Assembly: GCA_021413885.1 (NCBI GenBank)
Contig: JAIOPM010000046.1
Span: 1 to 64,000 of the forward strand
DNA length: 64,000 bases
Direction: 5' to 3'
DNA from: Planctomycetota bacterium
GTDB lineage: Bacteria > Planctomycetota > UBA1135 > GCA-002686595
Shown here in pieces: positions 8,197 through 16,366 of the stretch. Position numbers and translations under genes: made by a program. Positions within the stretch are counted from its first letter, which is position 1. Each line of letters begins with the position of its first letter. The notes beneath the pieces are model-generated. The model searched no databases and had not been told where the DNA came from. It was given only the letters and a program-made list of their open reading frames with translations.

Positions 8197-9075
8197 TCAG
8201 TTCTTCGGCTTCGTCTCGACGCTGTCCATCGAGCTCCAGTACATCGGAACCGAGTAGTACTCGTAGACGCGGCCGATCCACTTCGGGTCGCACATCTCCT
8301 TGTCGCCGTCCTTGTTCTTCGTGTACTCGGGGGCTTCCTCGAGCTGCTTCTTGGTGACGGGCAGACTGATCATGCGCTTGTCGCCCTTGTCGCCGCCGAC
8401 GGAGAACTTCAGCGCGTCCCACGGGATGGCGACGTGCTTCTCGCCCATGCCGAGGAAACCGCCGACCGAAAGGGTCACGAAGCAAACGCGCCCGTTGGTG
8501 TCGATCGCCACTTCTCCGAGATCGCCCAGCTTGTCGCCGGTCGGCGTCTCGACGTTGGCGCCCTTGAGTTCGGACACGCGCCATGTGATCACCGAAGTGC
8601 GCGTCGAGGCTTCGACCGGCTTCTTCGCGTTCGGGTTCGCGCCGCCGATGTAGAACGCGTCGACGTCCTTGGTCCAATCGGCATTTGCCATGATCGGCCA
8701 ATTCTTCTTGTCGAAGCCCGGAGCCGTCTTCAGACGATCCTTCTCGAGCGGGAGCACGAGCGAACGCGTGCTGTCCTTCTTGGCGGTGTCGGGTTCGATC
8801 GTGCGCAGCACGGACCACGGCATCGCGAACAGCTTGTCGCCCATGCCGAGCGTGCCGCCGAACGAGAGGACCGCGTAGGAAGCTTCGCCGCCCGGATGGA
8901 CGACGACGTCTTCGACCTTGCCGAGGCTGTCACCTTGTTGGGAGATGACCTTCATCCCGATCAAGTCGCTCGCGAGCCAACCACACGGTCCGCCCTTCGG
9001 GCCCGACGATGCGCCGGCGAGCAGAGAGAGGCCGGCCAGCGCGCCCGTCATGCTCAGTAGTTTCATGTTCATCAT
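8197..9075 (-). CDS. Exported protein with two PRC-barrel domains
   Basis: 292 residues. A signal peptide covers about 1-23. Two PRC-barrel domains follow: the first (about 33-90) has DLIGMKVISQQGDSLGKVED then SFGGTLGMGDKLFAMPWSVL; the second (about 165-235) has GDKLGDLGEVAIDTNGRVC then SVGGFLGMGEKHVAIPWDAL. The repeated (S)(F/V)GG(T/F)LGMG-K-AIPW pattern shows internal duplication. PRC-barrels bind various partners, and exported tandem versions are common among stress-related envelope proteins. The ATG at 9075 is preferred because GGAG lies 8-9 bases upstream. Confidence 0.8.
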   Translation of the reverse strand: MMNMKLLSMTGALAGLSLLAGASSGPKGGPCGWLASDLIGMKVISQQGDSLGKVEDVVVHPGGEASYAVLSFGGTLGMGDKLFAMPWSVLRTIEPDTAKKDSTRSLVLPLEKDRLKTAPGFDKKNWPIMANADWTKDVDAFYIGGANPNAKKPVEASTRTSVITWRVSELKGANVETPTGDKLGDLGEVAIDTNGRVCFVTLSVGGFLGMGEKHVAIPWDALKFSVGGDKGDKRMISLPVTKKQLEEAPEYTKNKDGDKEMCDPKWIGRVYEYYSVPMYWSSMDSVETKPKN

Positions 9076-9174
9076 TTTCTCGATCTCCAAATGCGATGTT
9101 TCGAACGCGGCGCGCCATGACGGTCCTCGGCTCGCGGCCTCGGGTGCGTTGCGCTCTCGTCGCTGTCTTCTTGG

Positions 9175-9180
9175 ACTCTA
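9175..9180 (-). promoter_or_regulatory. Candidate -10 box (TAGAGT) for the PRC-barrel gene
   Basis: TAGAGT on the minus strand, about 95 bases before the ATG at 9075; it is identical to the -10 box of the small RNA at 24691. No clear -35 box. Confidence 0.3.
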
Positions 9181-9255
9181 GTGGCCGCTCCGGTGCGTCG
9201 CGATCGGCACTTCCACGCAGGTCGATCCGGTGATCTGAGTAGTCGCCGAGCGCGA

Positions 9256-9822
9256 CTACGCGCCTTGATCGCTCAACAGAGTCATCAAGTCTTCCGCGTG
9301 CTCTTCCTCGGCGGCGAGAATGCCCTCGAGCATCCGTCGCGTCGTCGGATCGTCCTCGCCGAGATAACGAATCATCTCCGCGTAACTGTCGATCGCGATG
9401 CGCTCGGCGACGAGGTTCTCGCGAACCATGTCGGCCAAGTCCTTGCCTTCGACGTACTGCGCGTGACTGCGTTTGGTGAGTTGATCGGGGTCGAAGTTCG
9501 GCTCGCCGCCGAGCTGCACGATGCGTTTCGCGAGCAAGTCGGCGTGCGCCTGCTCTTCGACGGCGTGCTCGAGGAACTCCGCGGCGATGCTCTGCGCGTG
9601 AATACCGGACGCCATGTAGTGGTGGCGCCTGTAGCGCAACACGCAGACCAGTTCGGTCGCGAGCGCCTCGTCGAGCAACCGCAAGACCGTCTTGCGATCG
9701 GCCTTGTAGCCGTCGGTGACCGCGCCTTGCTCGATGTGCTTGCGTGCGCGCGTGCGGAGCGTCTCGACGTCGGACAAACCGTCCTTGGCGCCGCGATGGA
9801 TCGGGATGATGTTGTCACGCAT
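9256..9822 (-). CDS. Ferritin-like (bacterioferritin-type) diiron protein
   Basis: 188 residues, helical. The first helix pair contains LLDEALATELVCVLRYRRHH and AAEFLEHAVEEQAHADLLAK, with the Glu and ExxH ligands of a ferritin-like four-helix bundle. The second pair contains AERIAIDSYAEMIRYL and ILAAEEEHAEDLMTLL, giving the second Glu and EEEH. All ligands of a diiron ferroxidase site are therefore present. The haem-ligand Met of classical bacterioferritin is not evident, so I use the broader name. The role is probably iron storage or protection from peroxide. The ATG at 9822 is chosen; a TTG lies 9 bases further upstream. Confidence 0.75.
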   Translation of the reverse strand: MRDNIIPIHRGAKDGLSDVETLRTRARKHIEQGAVTDGYKADRKTVLRLLDEALATELVCVLRYRRHHYMASGIHAQSIAAEFLEHAVEEQAHADLLAKRIVQLGGEPNFDPDQLTKRSHAQYVEGKDLADMVRENLVAERIAIDSYAEMIRYLGEDDPTTRRMLEGILAAEEEHAEDLMTLLSDQGA

Positions 9823-9867
9823 GGCTTGCAACTCTGTGGTTGGTTGACGACTTCGGACTCGCCCGAT

Positions 9868-10191
9868 TCACGCCGGATCGCCGCCGCGCTCGGTGCGAGC
9901 GGATTCCGGCGCGGGCTCGACGGAAGAGCGGTCCGTCGTCGTCGCGTCGACGCGCGGTCCTTTGTGACCTTCACCGGCGTCTTCATCGGGCTTCGCGTCC
10001 GACTTGGACGGCTCGGTGCTCCGAGGTTCCGTGCCGGGCTCGTCGCCGAGCTCGGGCCGCACGGGATCGCCGAACGTCGAGGTCGGCGCGTGCGATTTGG
10101 GCGCGCCGCCGGCGCTCGCGGGCTCGCCCTGGATCGTGCCGAACGCCTCGGAGCGCGCACCGTTGGTCGGCTTCTTGGATTCCTCTGTCAT
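9868..10191 (-). CDS. Disordered hypothetical protein
   Basis: 107 residues starting MTEESKKPTNGARSEAFGTI, rich in Glu, Asp, Pro, Gly, Ser and Thr, with no hydrophobic helix or recognisable motif. The start at 10191 is supported by GGAGAGG directly upstream. It lies between the ferritin-like gene and the Rieske oxidoreductase gene on the same strand, so it is likely part of the stress island, but no function can be read. Confidence 0.5.
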   Translation of the reverse strand: MTEESKKPTNGARSEAFGTIQGEPASAGGAPKSHAPTSTFGDPVRPELGDEPGTEPRSTEPSKSDAKPDEDAGEGHKGPRVDATTTDRSSVEPAPESARTERGGDPA

Positions 10192-10357
10192 GGCCTCTCC
10201 TGGGTCGCGCTCGGGGACGATCGTCGAAACCCGATGTCGCGGTGACACTGCGAGTGTTCGAGCTCGACAACGTAGGGGCGCGTCGCGCGCACTCCCATCG
10301 GCACATTCACCCAGGTCGGCGGGCGGAGTTGGGTAGCGCCGGTGCGTGGTCATCCGC

Positions 10358-11935
10358 TCAGGGTGCGCTCGCCGCGCCGGAGGTCGCGGGATCGACCGGC
10401 TTCTCGTCGCGGCTCCAGGCTTCCGACAACGGCATCGCGGCGGGACCTGCGAGCACACGGCCCTCCGTATCGAAACGCGATCCGTGGCACGGGCAGTCCC
10501 AACTGGTCTCCATCGAGTTCCAGTGCACGATGCAGCCGAGGTGCGTGCACACGGCAGAGCGCTCGTGCACGCCGCCGCTCGCGTCCCGGTAGACGGCCGT
10601 CAAGTGCAGACCGCGGCGGACGATCGCGCCGCTGCCGCGCGCGATGTCGTCGACGGACGCGGCCTCACCTGGTTTCACGAGATCCACGAGCTGCGCCACG
10701 GCGTTGAGGTTCTCGCGCAAGTAGTCGCTCGCCGCGCGCAGCGGTTTGCGATCGGCGGCGTAGAGCTCCTTCCACGGATTCTCGCGGCCGGCGATCGCAT
10801 CGGGGAGCAACATCGCCGCGATCGTGGCGTGCGTGAAGCCCAGACCGGAATCGCCGGTGACCAAGTAGACGTGGTCCGAGCCCGGCTCGAGCCCGATGTA
10901 CGCGAGGTGGTCGAGCGTCTCGAGCAACTGACCCGACCAACGTCGGCTCACTTTGCCCGCGGTCGGAAAACGCTCGCGCATCCACTGCTCGAGGCGCGCG
11001 AAACGCACGTCGGCGTCGTCGGCTTGTCCGGTCTTGTGATCCTCGCCGCCGACGAGCAGCAGGTCGCTCCTGTCGTTGCCGCGCGCCGGAGCGACTCGCA
11101 CGTAGTGGTACGGATCGTCGGTGTCCCACATCAGCACGTGCGGAACGCTGTCGCGCGGAACCTCGGCCGCGACGACGAACGTGCGATACGCCGCTTGCTT
11201 GGTGTGCATCACGACCATCGTCGTGAACGGCGCGTGGGTCGCGACGACGACCGAACCCGCGGTCACGACGTGTCCACCCTCGAGCTCGACGCGCACCGGC
11301 TCGCCGTCGTGGACGACGACGACGTGCGCACCGCGGAAGAGTCGGCCGCCGAGGCGAACGAACGCCTCGGTCAAACCGGCGAGGTAACGCAGCGGATGCA
11401 GTTGGCCTTGATCGGAGAAGCGCAGGCAGGCACCGAGATCGAGCCCCGGAAGCGGCGAGCGTTCGAAGGATCGGACGAGCGCGCCAGCGCGCAATGCGGC
11501 GGCGAACTCGCGAGCGAGGTGCTCGGGCGGAGCACGCGGCGCGGCGAAGAGGAAGCCGTCGAGGCGCGTGAAGTCGCAGTCGATGCGCTCCTCGCGGACG
11601 AGCATGTCGATCCGCTCGATCGCCGCCGCATGGCTCGCGTGCGCGAGCCGCGCGCCGTTCTCGCCGTGCAGTTCCTCGAGGCGCGCATACCCGCCGTCGA
11701 TCACGCTCGTGACATGCGCCGTGCTGCGCGACGTCTCGCCGCCGTCGACCGGGCCGTCGTCGAGGATCACGACGGACAAGCCTTCGCGCACGAGCGCGTG
11801 CCCGACCGAAACACCCGCGATGCCGGCGCCGATGACGCAGACGTCGACGTTCAGGTCGCGCGCCGGAGCCTCTCCGGTCTCGGATCCCGCGACGTCCGTC
11901 CACGGTGAGCGGCTCGCGCCGGAGGTGTTGTTCAT
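10358..11935 (-). CDS. FAD-dependent oxidoreductase fused to a Rieske [2Fe-2S] domain
   Basis: 525 residues. The N-terminal part is a DAO-type FAD oxidoreductase with VCVIGAGIAGVSVGHAL (dinucleotide fold, about 31-47) and a late FAD-contact segment VTGDSGLGFTHATIAAMLL. The C-terminal 90 residues form a Rieske domain: CTHLGC at 463-468 (Cys463, His465) and CPCHGSRF near 482, the four ligands of a [2Fe-2S] cluster. This fusion is known in bacteria (often annotated FAD-dependent oxidoreductase with Rieske 2Fe-2S domain), but its substrate is undefined. The start is ATG at 11935; an open frame continues upstream without a better start. Confidence 0.85.
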   Translation of the reverse strand: MNNTSGASRSPWTDVAGSETGEAPARDLNVDVCVIGAGIAGVSVGHALVREGLSVVILDDGPVDGGETSRSTAHVTSVIDGGYARLEELHGENGARLAHASHAAAIERIDMLVREERIDCDFTRLDGFLFAAPRAPPEHLAREFAAALRAGALVRSFERSPLPGLDLGACLRFSDQGQLHPLRYLAGLTEAFVRLGGRLFRGAHVVVVHDGEPVRVELEGGHVVTAGSVVVATHAPFTTMVVMHTKQAAYRTFVVAAEVPRDSVPHVLMWDTDDPYHYVRVAPARGNDRSDLLLVGGEDHKTGQADDADVRFARLEQWMRERFPTAGKVSRRWSGQLLETLDHLAYIGLEPGSDHVYLVTGDSGLGFTHATIAAMLLPDAIAGRENPWKELYAADRKPLRAASDYLRENLNAVAQLVDLVKPGEAASVDDIARGSGAIVRRGLHLTAVYRDASGGVHERSAVCTHLGCIVHWNSMETSWDCPCHGSRFDTEGRVLAGPAAMPLSEAWSRDEKPVDPATSGAASAP

Positions 11936-12203
11936 CGGAGGTCTTCCTTCTCGTCGAGATTGCAGCGCGCGAGCGTCGCGGTGCGCATCGTCGGTGACGC
12001 GCTCCGCCTCGCGGTACTCGCGCCGCCCCACCGACCTGGAGCGCCAGGCTAAGGGCGCATCGGGGGCGCGCCCATCGGCGCATCCACCCAGCTCGCCGCG
12101 AAGATGCAGGTAGCGTTCGCGCTCGAGGACCGCGAATCGACCGGAGAGGGAACTCTTGCGCATCGGATGGACCTCGCCGCGTTCGTGCAGCGTCGAGAGG
12201 TCC

Positions 12204-14183
12204 CTACGCGAGCGCTTCCCACAGCACGCCCTGACCGCACGGCACGCCGAGTTCGAGCAGGAGTTCGAGGTCCTCGCGCGAGTCGATGCCCTCGGCGACG
12301 AGTTCGCCGCCCAACGACCCGACTACGCCGACCATGCGGCGCAGCGAACGTTGTCGTTCGGCGTCGCGCGCGGTGCGGTGGACGAACTTGCGGTCGAGCT
12401 TGACGACGTCGGGCTCGAGCAGGATCAAAGTCTCGAGCGAGCTGCGTCCGAAACCGACGTCGCTGATCGCGACCTGGATCCCGGCGTCCTTCAGCGCCCG
12501 AACGTGTTCGCGCAAGAGCGCGGGTTCGCCGATGAAGTGTTGCTCGCTGAGCTCGATGCACCAACGCCGCACGGCGGTCCGGTGCGCGAAGAGTTCGATC
12601 AGGCGCTCGCGCGGCGTCTCGAGCAGCGTCGACGGGAAGAGGTCGACGTGACAGCGCGCGGCGGTCGGAACTTCGCACGCTCGATGGATGCACGTGCGCA
12701 GGCAGTTGAGGTCGACCTCGGTGAGGATGTTGCGTTCGAGCGCGAGGCGGAAGAAGTCCCGCGGCATCTCGAAGATCCCGGCGGGTCCGCGCGGCATCAA
12801 CTCCCACGCGACGACGCTCTCGTCGGCGAGGCGCACGATCGGTTGGCGCAGCACGCGGTACGCGGTCTCCGCCTGCAGTCCGCGCACGACGTCCTCCGAG
12901 TCGGTCGCGCTGCCGTCCGACGTCGACACGCGATTCTTGCCGCTGCGCTTGCTCTGCTGCAACGCCGCTTGCGTGCGCGCGACCACCTCGTCGATCGAGA
13001 GGCTCTCGTCGGACACCAACTCGATCCCAAGGCTCGCGGTGACGTGCACGTCGCCCGCGGGCGACCGCATCGGATGGTCGAAAACGGAGACGCGCAACCG
13101 CTCGGCGACTTGGAACGCTTCCGCGAAACGCGTGTCCGGCAACAGGACGAGGAACTCGTCGCCGCCGATCCGGCCGATGTGATCCGACGGACGCAGCGAG
13201 TCCTTCAGGCGCTCGGCGAGGCCCTTGAGCACCGCGTCTCCGCCCGCGTGGCCCAACGTCTCGTTGATGTGCTTGAAGTCGTCGCAGTCGAGCAGCACCG
13301 CCGCGAGCGGCGCGCCGGTCCGACGCATGCGCCGGTTCTCGATCGCGAGTTCGGCGTCCAGTCCGCGGCGGTTGAGGAGCTCGGTCAGCGGATCGATGCT
13401 CGCGAGACGCTCGAGGCTCGTGTTGGCGCTCTGCATGCGCGCGGCGACGTCCTCGAGGTCGGCGCGATAGCGCTTGTGGCTCGTGATGTCGAAGAGCGAC
13501 GCGAGCCACACCGGCGCGCCGTCCCACTCGATCTCGACGATGTGCACTTCGATCACGCGCTCGCTGTCGACGATGACTTCGTGGCGCGCGCGCGGCGCGA
13601 ACGGGTAGCCGAGCATCGTTCCGCGCAGCTCTTCGGCCGGCCGGCCGACCAGGCGCGTCGCGGACGAGTTCGCGAACAGGACGGCGCCGTCCTGCGAGAC
13701 GACCACGACGCCGGCATTGCTGGTCGCGAGCACGTTGCGGAACTTCGCCTCGTTCCGTTCGAGCGCATGTGCGTCGCGCTTCAGGTCGACTTGAACGCGT
13801 TGCCGCTCCAGCGCGTGACGGATCGTGCGCTCGAGCGCGCGACGATCGGTGTCGCGCTTGACCACGTAGGCCTGTGCACGCGCTTGCAGCGAGCGCAGCG
13901 CCAGGTCCTCGTCCTCCGCTTCGGTCATCACCACGATCGGCACGTCGGGCGCGGCTTCGTAGAGACGCACCACCGAATCGACGCCCGACGAATCGGGCAA
14001 CGCGAGGTCGAGCAACACGACGTCGATGTCGCCGTCGCGCACACGCGACACCGCCGAATCGAGCGTGCGATGTCGTTCGACCGCGAACGATTCGCCGCGC
14101 GCCGACTTGAGCTTCGATTGAATGGAGCTCGTGCGTTCGACGTCGTCCTCGACGAGCAGCGTGCGGATCGATTGCATGGGCAT
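12204..14183 (-). CDS. REC-PAS-GGDEF-EAL signalling protein with a degenerate EAL domain
   Basis: 659 residues. A receiver domain (about 5-120) has phosphoacceptor Asp59 in VVLLDLALP. A PAS domain follows (about 145-260, KFRNVLATSNAGVVVVSQDG). The GGDEF domain (about 265-425) keeps the GGDEF motif at 340-344, so diguanylate cyclase activity is expected. The last 240 residues are an EAL-type domain, but the motif reads ELM at 461-463, the usual DDFG position reads SDVGFG, and the late AEGVE reads AEGID; phosphodiesterase activity is therefore doubtful and a cyclic-di-GMP binding or regulatory role is more likely. The start is ATG at 14183 or 14177. It follows the kinase gene at 14281-15477 by 97 bases. 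Confidence 0.85.
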   Translation of the reverse strand: MPMQSIRTLLVEDDVERTSSIQSKLKSARGESFAVERHRTLDSAVSRVRDGDIDVVLLDLALPDSSGVDSVVRLYEAAPDVPIVVMTEAEDEDLALRSLQARAQAYVVKRDTDRRALERTIRHALERQRVQVDLKRDAHALERNEAKFRNVLATSNAGVVVVSQDGAVLFANSSATRLVGRPAEELRGTMLGYPFAPRARHEVIVDSERVIEVHIVEIEWDGAPVWLASLFDITSHKRYRADLEDVAARMQSANTSLERLASIDPLTELLNRRGLDAELAIENRRMRRTGAPLAAVLLDCDDFKHINETLGHAGGDAVLKGLAERLKDSLRPSDHIGRIGGDEFLVLLPDTRFAEAFQVAERLRVSVFDHPMRSPAGDVHVTASLGIELVSDESLSIDEVVARTQAALQQSKRSGKNRVSTSDGSATDSEDVVRGLQAETAYRVLRQPIVRLADESVVAWELMPRGPAGIFEMPRDFFRLALERNILTEVDLNCLRTCIHRACEVPTAARCHVDLFPSTLLETPRERLIELFAHRTAVRRWCIELSEQHFIGEPALLREHVRALKDAGIQVAISDVGFGRSSLETLILLEPDVVKLDRKFVHRTARDAERQRSLRRMVGVVGSLGGELVAEGIDSREDLELLLELGVPCGQGVLWEALA

Positions 14184-14220
14184 CGCCGAGTTGCCGCTTG
14201 TTCGGCCGCTCGTCGCGCCC

Positions 14221-14226
14221 AATCTA
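14221..14226 (-). promoter_or_regulatory. Candidate -10 box (TAGATT) for the GGDEF-EAL gene
   Basis: TAGATT on the minus strand, 38 bases before the ATG at 14183, in the 97-base gap after the kinase gene. No clear -35 box. Confidence 0.3.
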
Positions 14227-14280
14227 GGCTGTGCTCGTTCGCGCGAGGATCGACGGAAGGCCCGATCGTCGTGCTCGAAA

Positions 14281-15477
14281 CTAAGTACCGGAGCGAGCGG
14301 CCGACTCCGCGGCGGGCGCGGTCAGGATCACCGTCGTGCCCTGACCCGGCGTCGAAGCGACGTGCATGCTTCCGTCGACGTACTTCAGCTGCTCGCGAAT
14401 CACGAAGAGACCGTAGCCGCGGCGTTCCAAGTCAGCGGTGTCGAAGCCGGCTCCGAGATCTTCGACGGCGATGCGCACGAGGCCGTCTTGACGCGTCAGA
14501 TGCACCACGACTTCCTCGACGTGCGCGTGCGTCGCGGCGTTGACCAGGAGCTCGCGCACCGCGCGGAAGAGGATCGCACGGATGCGCTCGTCGGCGACCG
14601 ACGGCGAATCGTCGTCCTCGATGCGCACTTGCATGCCGTGCTTCGCGGCGATGTCTTCAGCCAGCCACCGCAGCGCCGCGACGAGCCCGAGGTCGTGCAA
14701 CGAGGGCGGGCTGATCTGGTACGTGATCGAGCGCAACGAGCGATCGGCTTGCTCGACGAGCTGCTCGATTCCGCTCAACGGGTCGCGCAGCTCGACGCTC
14801 GCCGAATGGCGCAGCATCGACAACTTCATCTTGGCCAGAGCGATGTCCTGGCCGAGCCCGTTGTGCAACTCCGCCGCGAGCGTGCGACGCAGGCGTTCTT
14901 CGCCGATCACGATCTCCGTGGTGGCCGAACGCATGCGATCGCGATCGGTCGCGGCGTCGCGCTCGCTGCGTCGACGCTCGGTGACGTCCTGCGCGATGCC
15001 GATGACTCCGCGCACGTGCCGGGTCGCGTCGTACCACGCGGACGTCGTCGTGCGCAGCGTCCGGACGACGCCGAGGAAGGCGCACGTCTCCTCTCGCGTC
15101 TGCGTCTCGCCCGAGTTCATCACTTCGCGGTCGACGGCCATCGCCCGTTCGGCGTCGGCGGGAGGGAGCAGAGCTCGATCGTCCGCGCCGAGAATCTCGC
15201 CCATGGTCTTTCCGAACATGTCCGCCCCTTGAGGATTGATCATCGTGTAACGACCTTCTCGGTCTTTCGCGAAGACGACGTCTTTCGTCCTGTCGAGGAT
15301 CTCGCACAGGAGCCCGTAGCGCGCGTGCACCTTGTCCAGCGTCGCTTGGAGATCGCGCAGCGAGCCGGCGACCTCCGACGCGCCGGGTGCCGCGCCTTCC
15401 CTTTCGACATGAACACGCAGCGCGGTCAATCGATCCCGCGCCGACTCCACACTCTCGGAGAGTTCGTGCTCGCTCAT
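14281..15477 (-). CDS. PAS-domain sensor histidine kinase (HisKA_3 type)
   Basis: 398 residues with no membrane segment, so cytoplasmic. A helical N-terminus (about 1-55) precedes a PAS domain (about 58-180, LCEILDRTKDVVFAKDREGR). The dimerisation and phosphoacceptor region contains AAELHNGLGQD with His205, and a HATPase_c domain follows with the N-box RAVRELLVNAATHA and the G-boxes DLGAGFD and GYGLFVIREQL. This is the NarX/DegS-like class that signals to LuxR-type regulators. It is encoded between the NarL-type regulator and the REC-GGDEF protein, either of which could be its partner. The start is ATG at 15477 without a visible ribosome binding site. Confidence 0.85.
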   Translation of the reverse strand: MSEHELSESVESARDRLTALRVHVEREGAAPGASEVAGSLRDLQATLDKVHARYGLLCEILDRTKDVVFAKDREGRYTMINPQGADMFGKTMGEILGADDRALLPPADAERAMAVDREVMNSGETQTREETCAFLGVVRTLRTTTSAWYDATRHVRGVIGIAQDVTERRRSERDAATDRDRMRSATTEIVIGEERLRRTLAAELHNGLGQDIALAKMKLSMLRHSASVELRDPLSGIEQLVEQADRSLRSITYQISPPSLHDLGLVAALRWLAEDIAAKHGMQVRIEDDDSPSVADERIRAILFRAVRELLVNAATHAHVEEVVVHLTRQDGLVRIAVEDLGAGFDTADLERRGYGLFVIREQLKYVDGSMHVASTPGQGTTVILTAPAAESAARSGT

Positions 15478-15712
15478 GGTTCTGCCAAGTCCGCGCCCGA
15501 GTGGGCGCGTACGGGGATCCGAGACGTGCAACGCGAACTCCGAAAGGAACGGTCGCCCGGGACAGGCGAGAGCGGTTCGGTGCGCGGCGGCGCACGCGGC
15601 GCCCCTGACCGGACATTGGAGTTCACCGCGAGGTCGCGGGCGATCGGCAGGTCCGCTGATTACGCTACGAGTTTCTAGGTAGCGCGAACGATTCGGTGCG
15701 CACGCGCGGCGC

Positions 15713-16366
15713 TCACTCGTCGACCGAAGTCAGACCCTCGCGGATCGCGTACTTGGTCAGCTCGGCGGTGCCGTGCAGACCGAGCTTCTGGACGATGTTC
15801 CGACGATGGGTCTCGACCGTCTTGATGGAGATGTGCATCTCCTTCGCGGTCTCGGCCGACGTCTTGCCCTCGGCGACGAGCTGCAACACCTCGCGCTCGC
15901 GCGAACCGAGCGTCGAGAACGCGCTCACCTCGCCGGCGCCGTGCGGATGCGTCGAGCGTTCGACGACCGAGCCCGCGACCTCCGGGCTTAAGTACGTCCG
16001 CCCGAGGCTCGCCGCGCGGATCGCGCGCACGAGCTCGTCGTGCGCCGCGATCTTCAAGACGTAGCCGCACGCGCCCGCTTCGAGCAGGTGGTGCACGTAC
16101 CTCTTGTCAGTGTGCGTCGACAGCGCGACCACCTTCACGCGCTCGAACTCGGTGCGGATGCGCCGCGTCGCCTCGACGCCGTTGAGCTCCGGCATCCCGA
16201 CGTCCATCACGACGACGTCCGGCGAGAGCGTGCGCACGAGATCGAGCGCTTTCCGCCCGTCGGACGCATCCCCCACGACTTCGATGTCGGTCGCGGGGGC
16301 GAGCAGTGCGCGCAAACCCTCGCGCATCATCTTGTGATCGTCCACCAACAGAACTCGAATGGTCAT
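15713..16366 (-). CDS. NarL/FixJ-family response regulator
   Basis: 217 residues. A receiver domain (1-120) begins MTIRVLLVDDHKMMREGL with the acidic pocket and has phosphoacceptor Asp55 in VVVMDVGMP; the switch region includes ALSTHTDKRYV and YVLK. A LuxR-type helix-turn-helix (about 148-212) has LGSREREVLQLVAEGKTSAE and ISIKTVETHRRNI. It should bind DNA when phosphorylated. Its ATG overlaps the stop codon of the histidine kinase gene upstream (ATGA), so the two form a cognate pair. Confidence 0.92.
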   Translation of the reverse strand: MTIRVLLVDDHKMMREGLRALLAPATDIEVVGDASDGRKALDLVRTLSPDVVVMDVGMPELNGVEATRRIRTEFERVKVVALSTHTDKRYVHHLLEAGACGYVLKIAAHDELVRAIRAASLGRTYLSPEVAGSVVERSTHPHGAGEVSAFSTLGSREREVLQLVAEGKTSAETAKEMHISIKTVETHRRNIVQKLGLHGTAELTKYAIREGLTSVDE

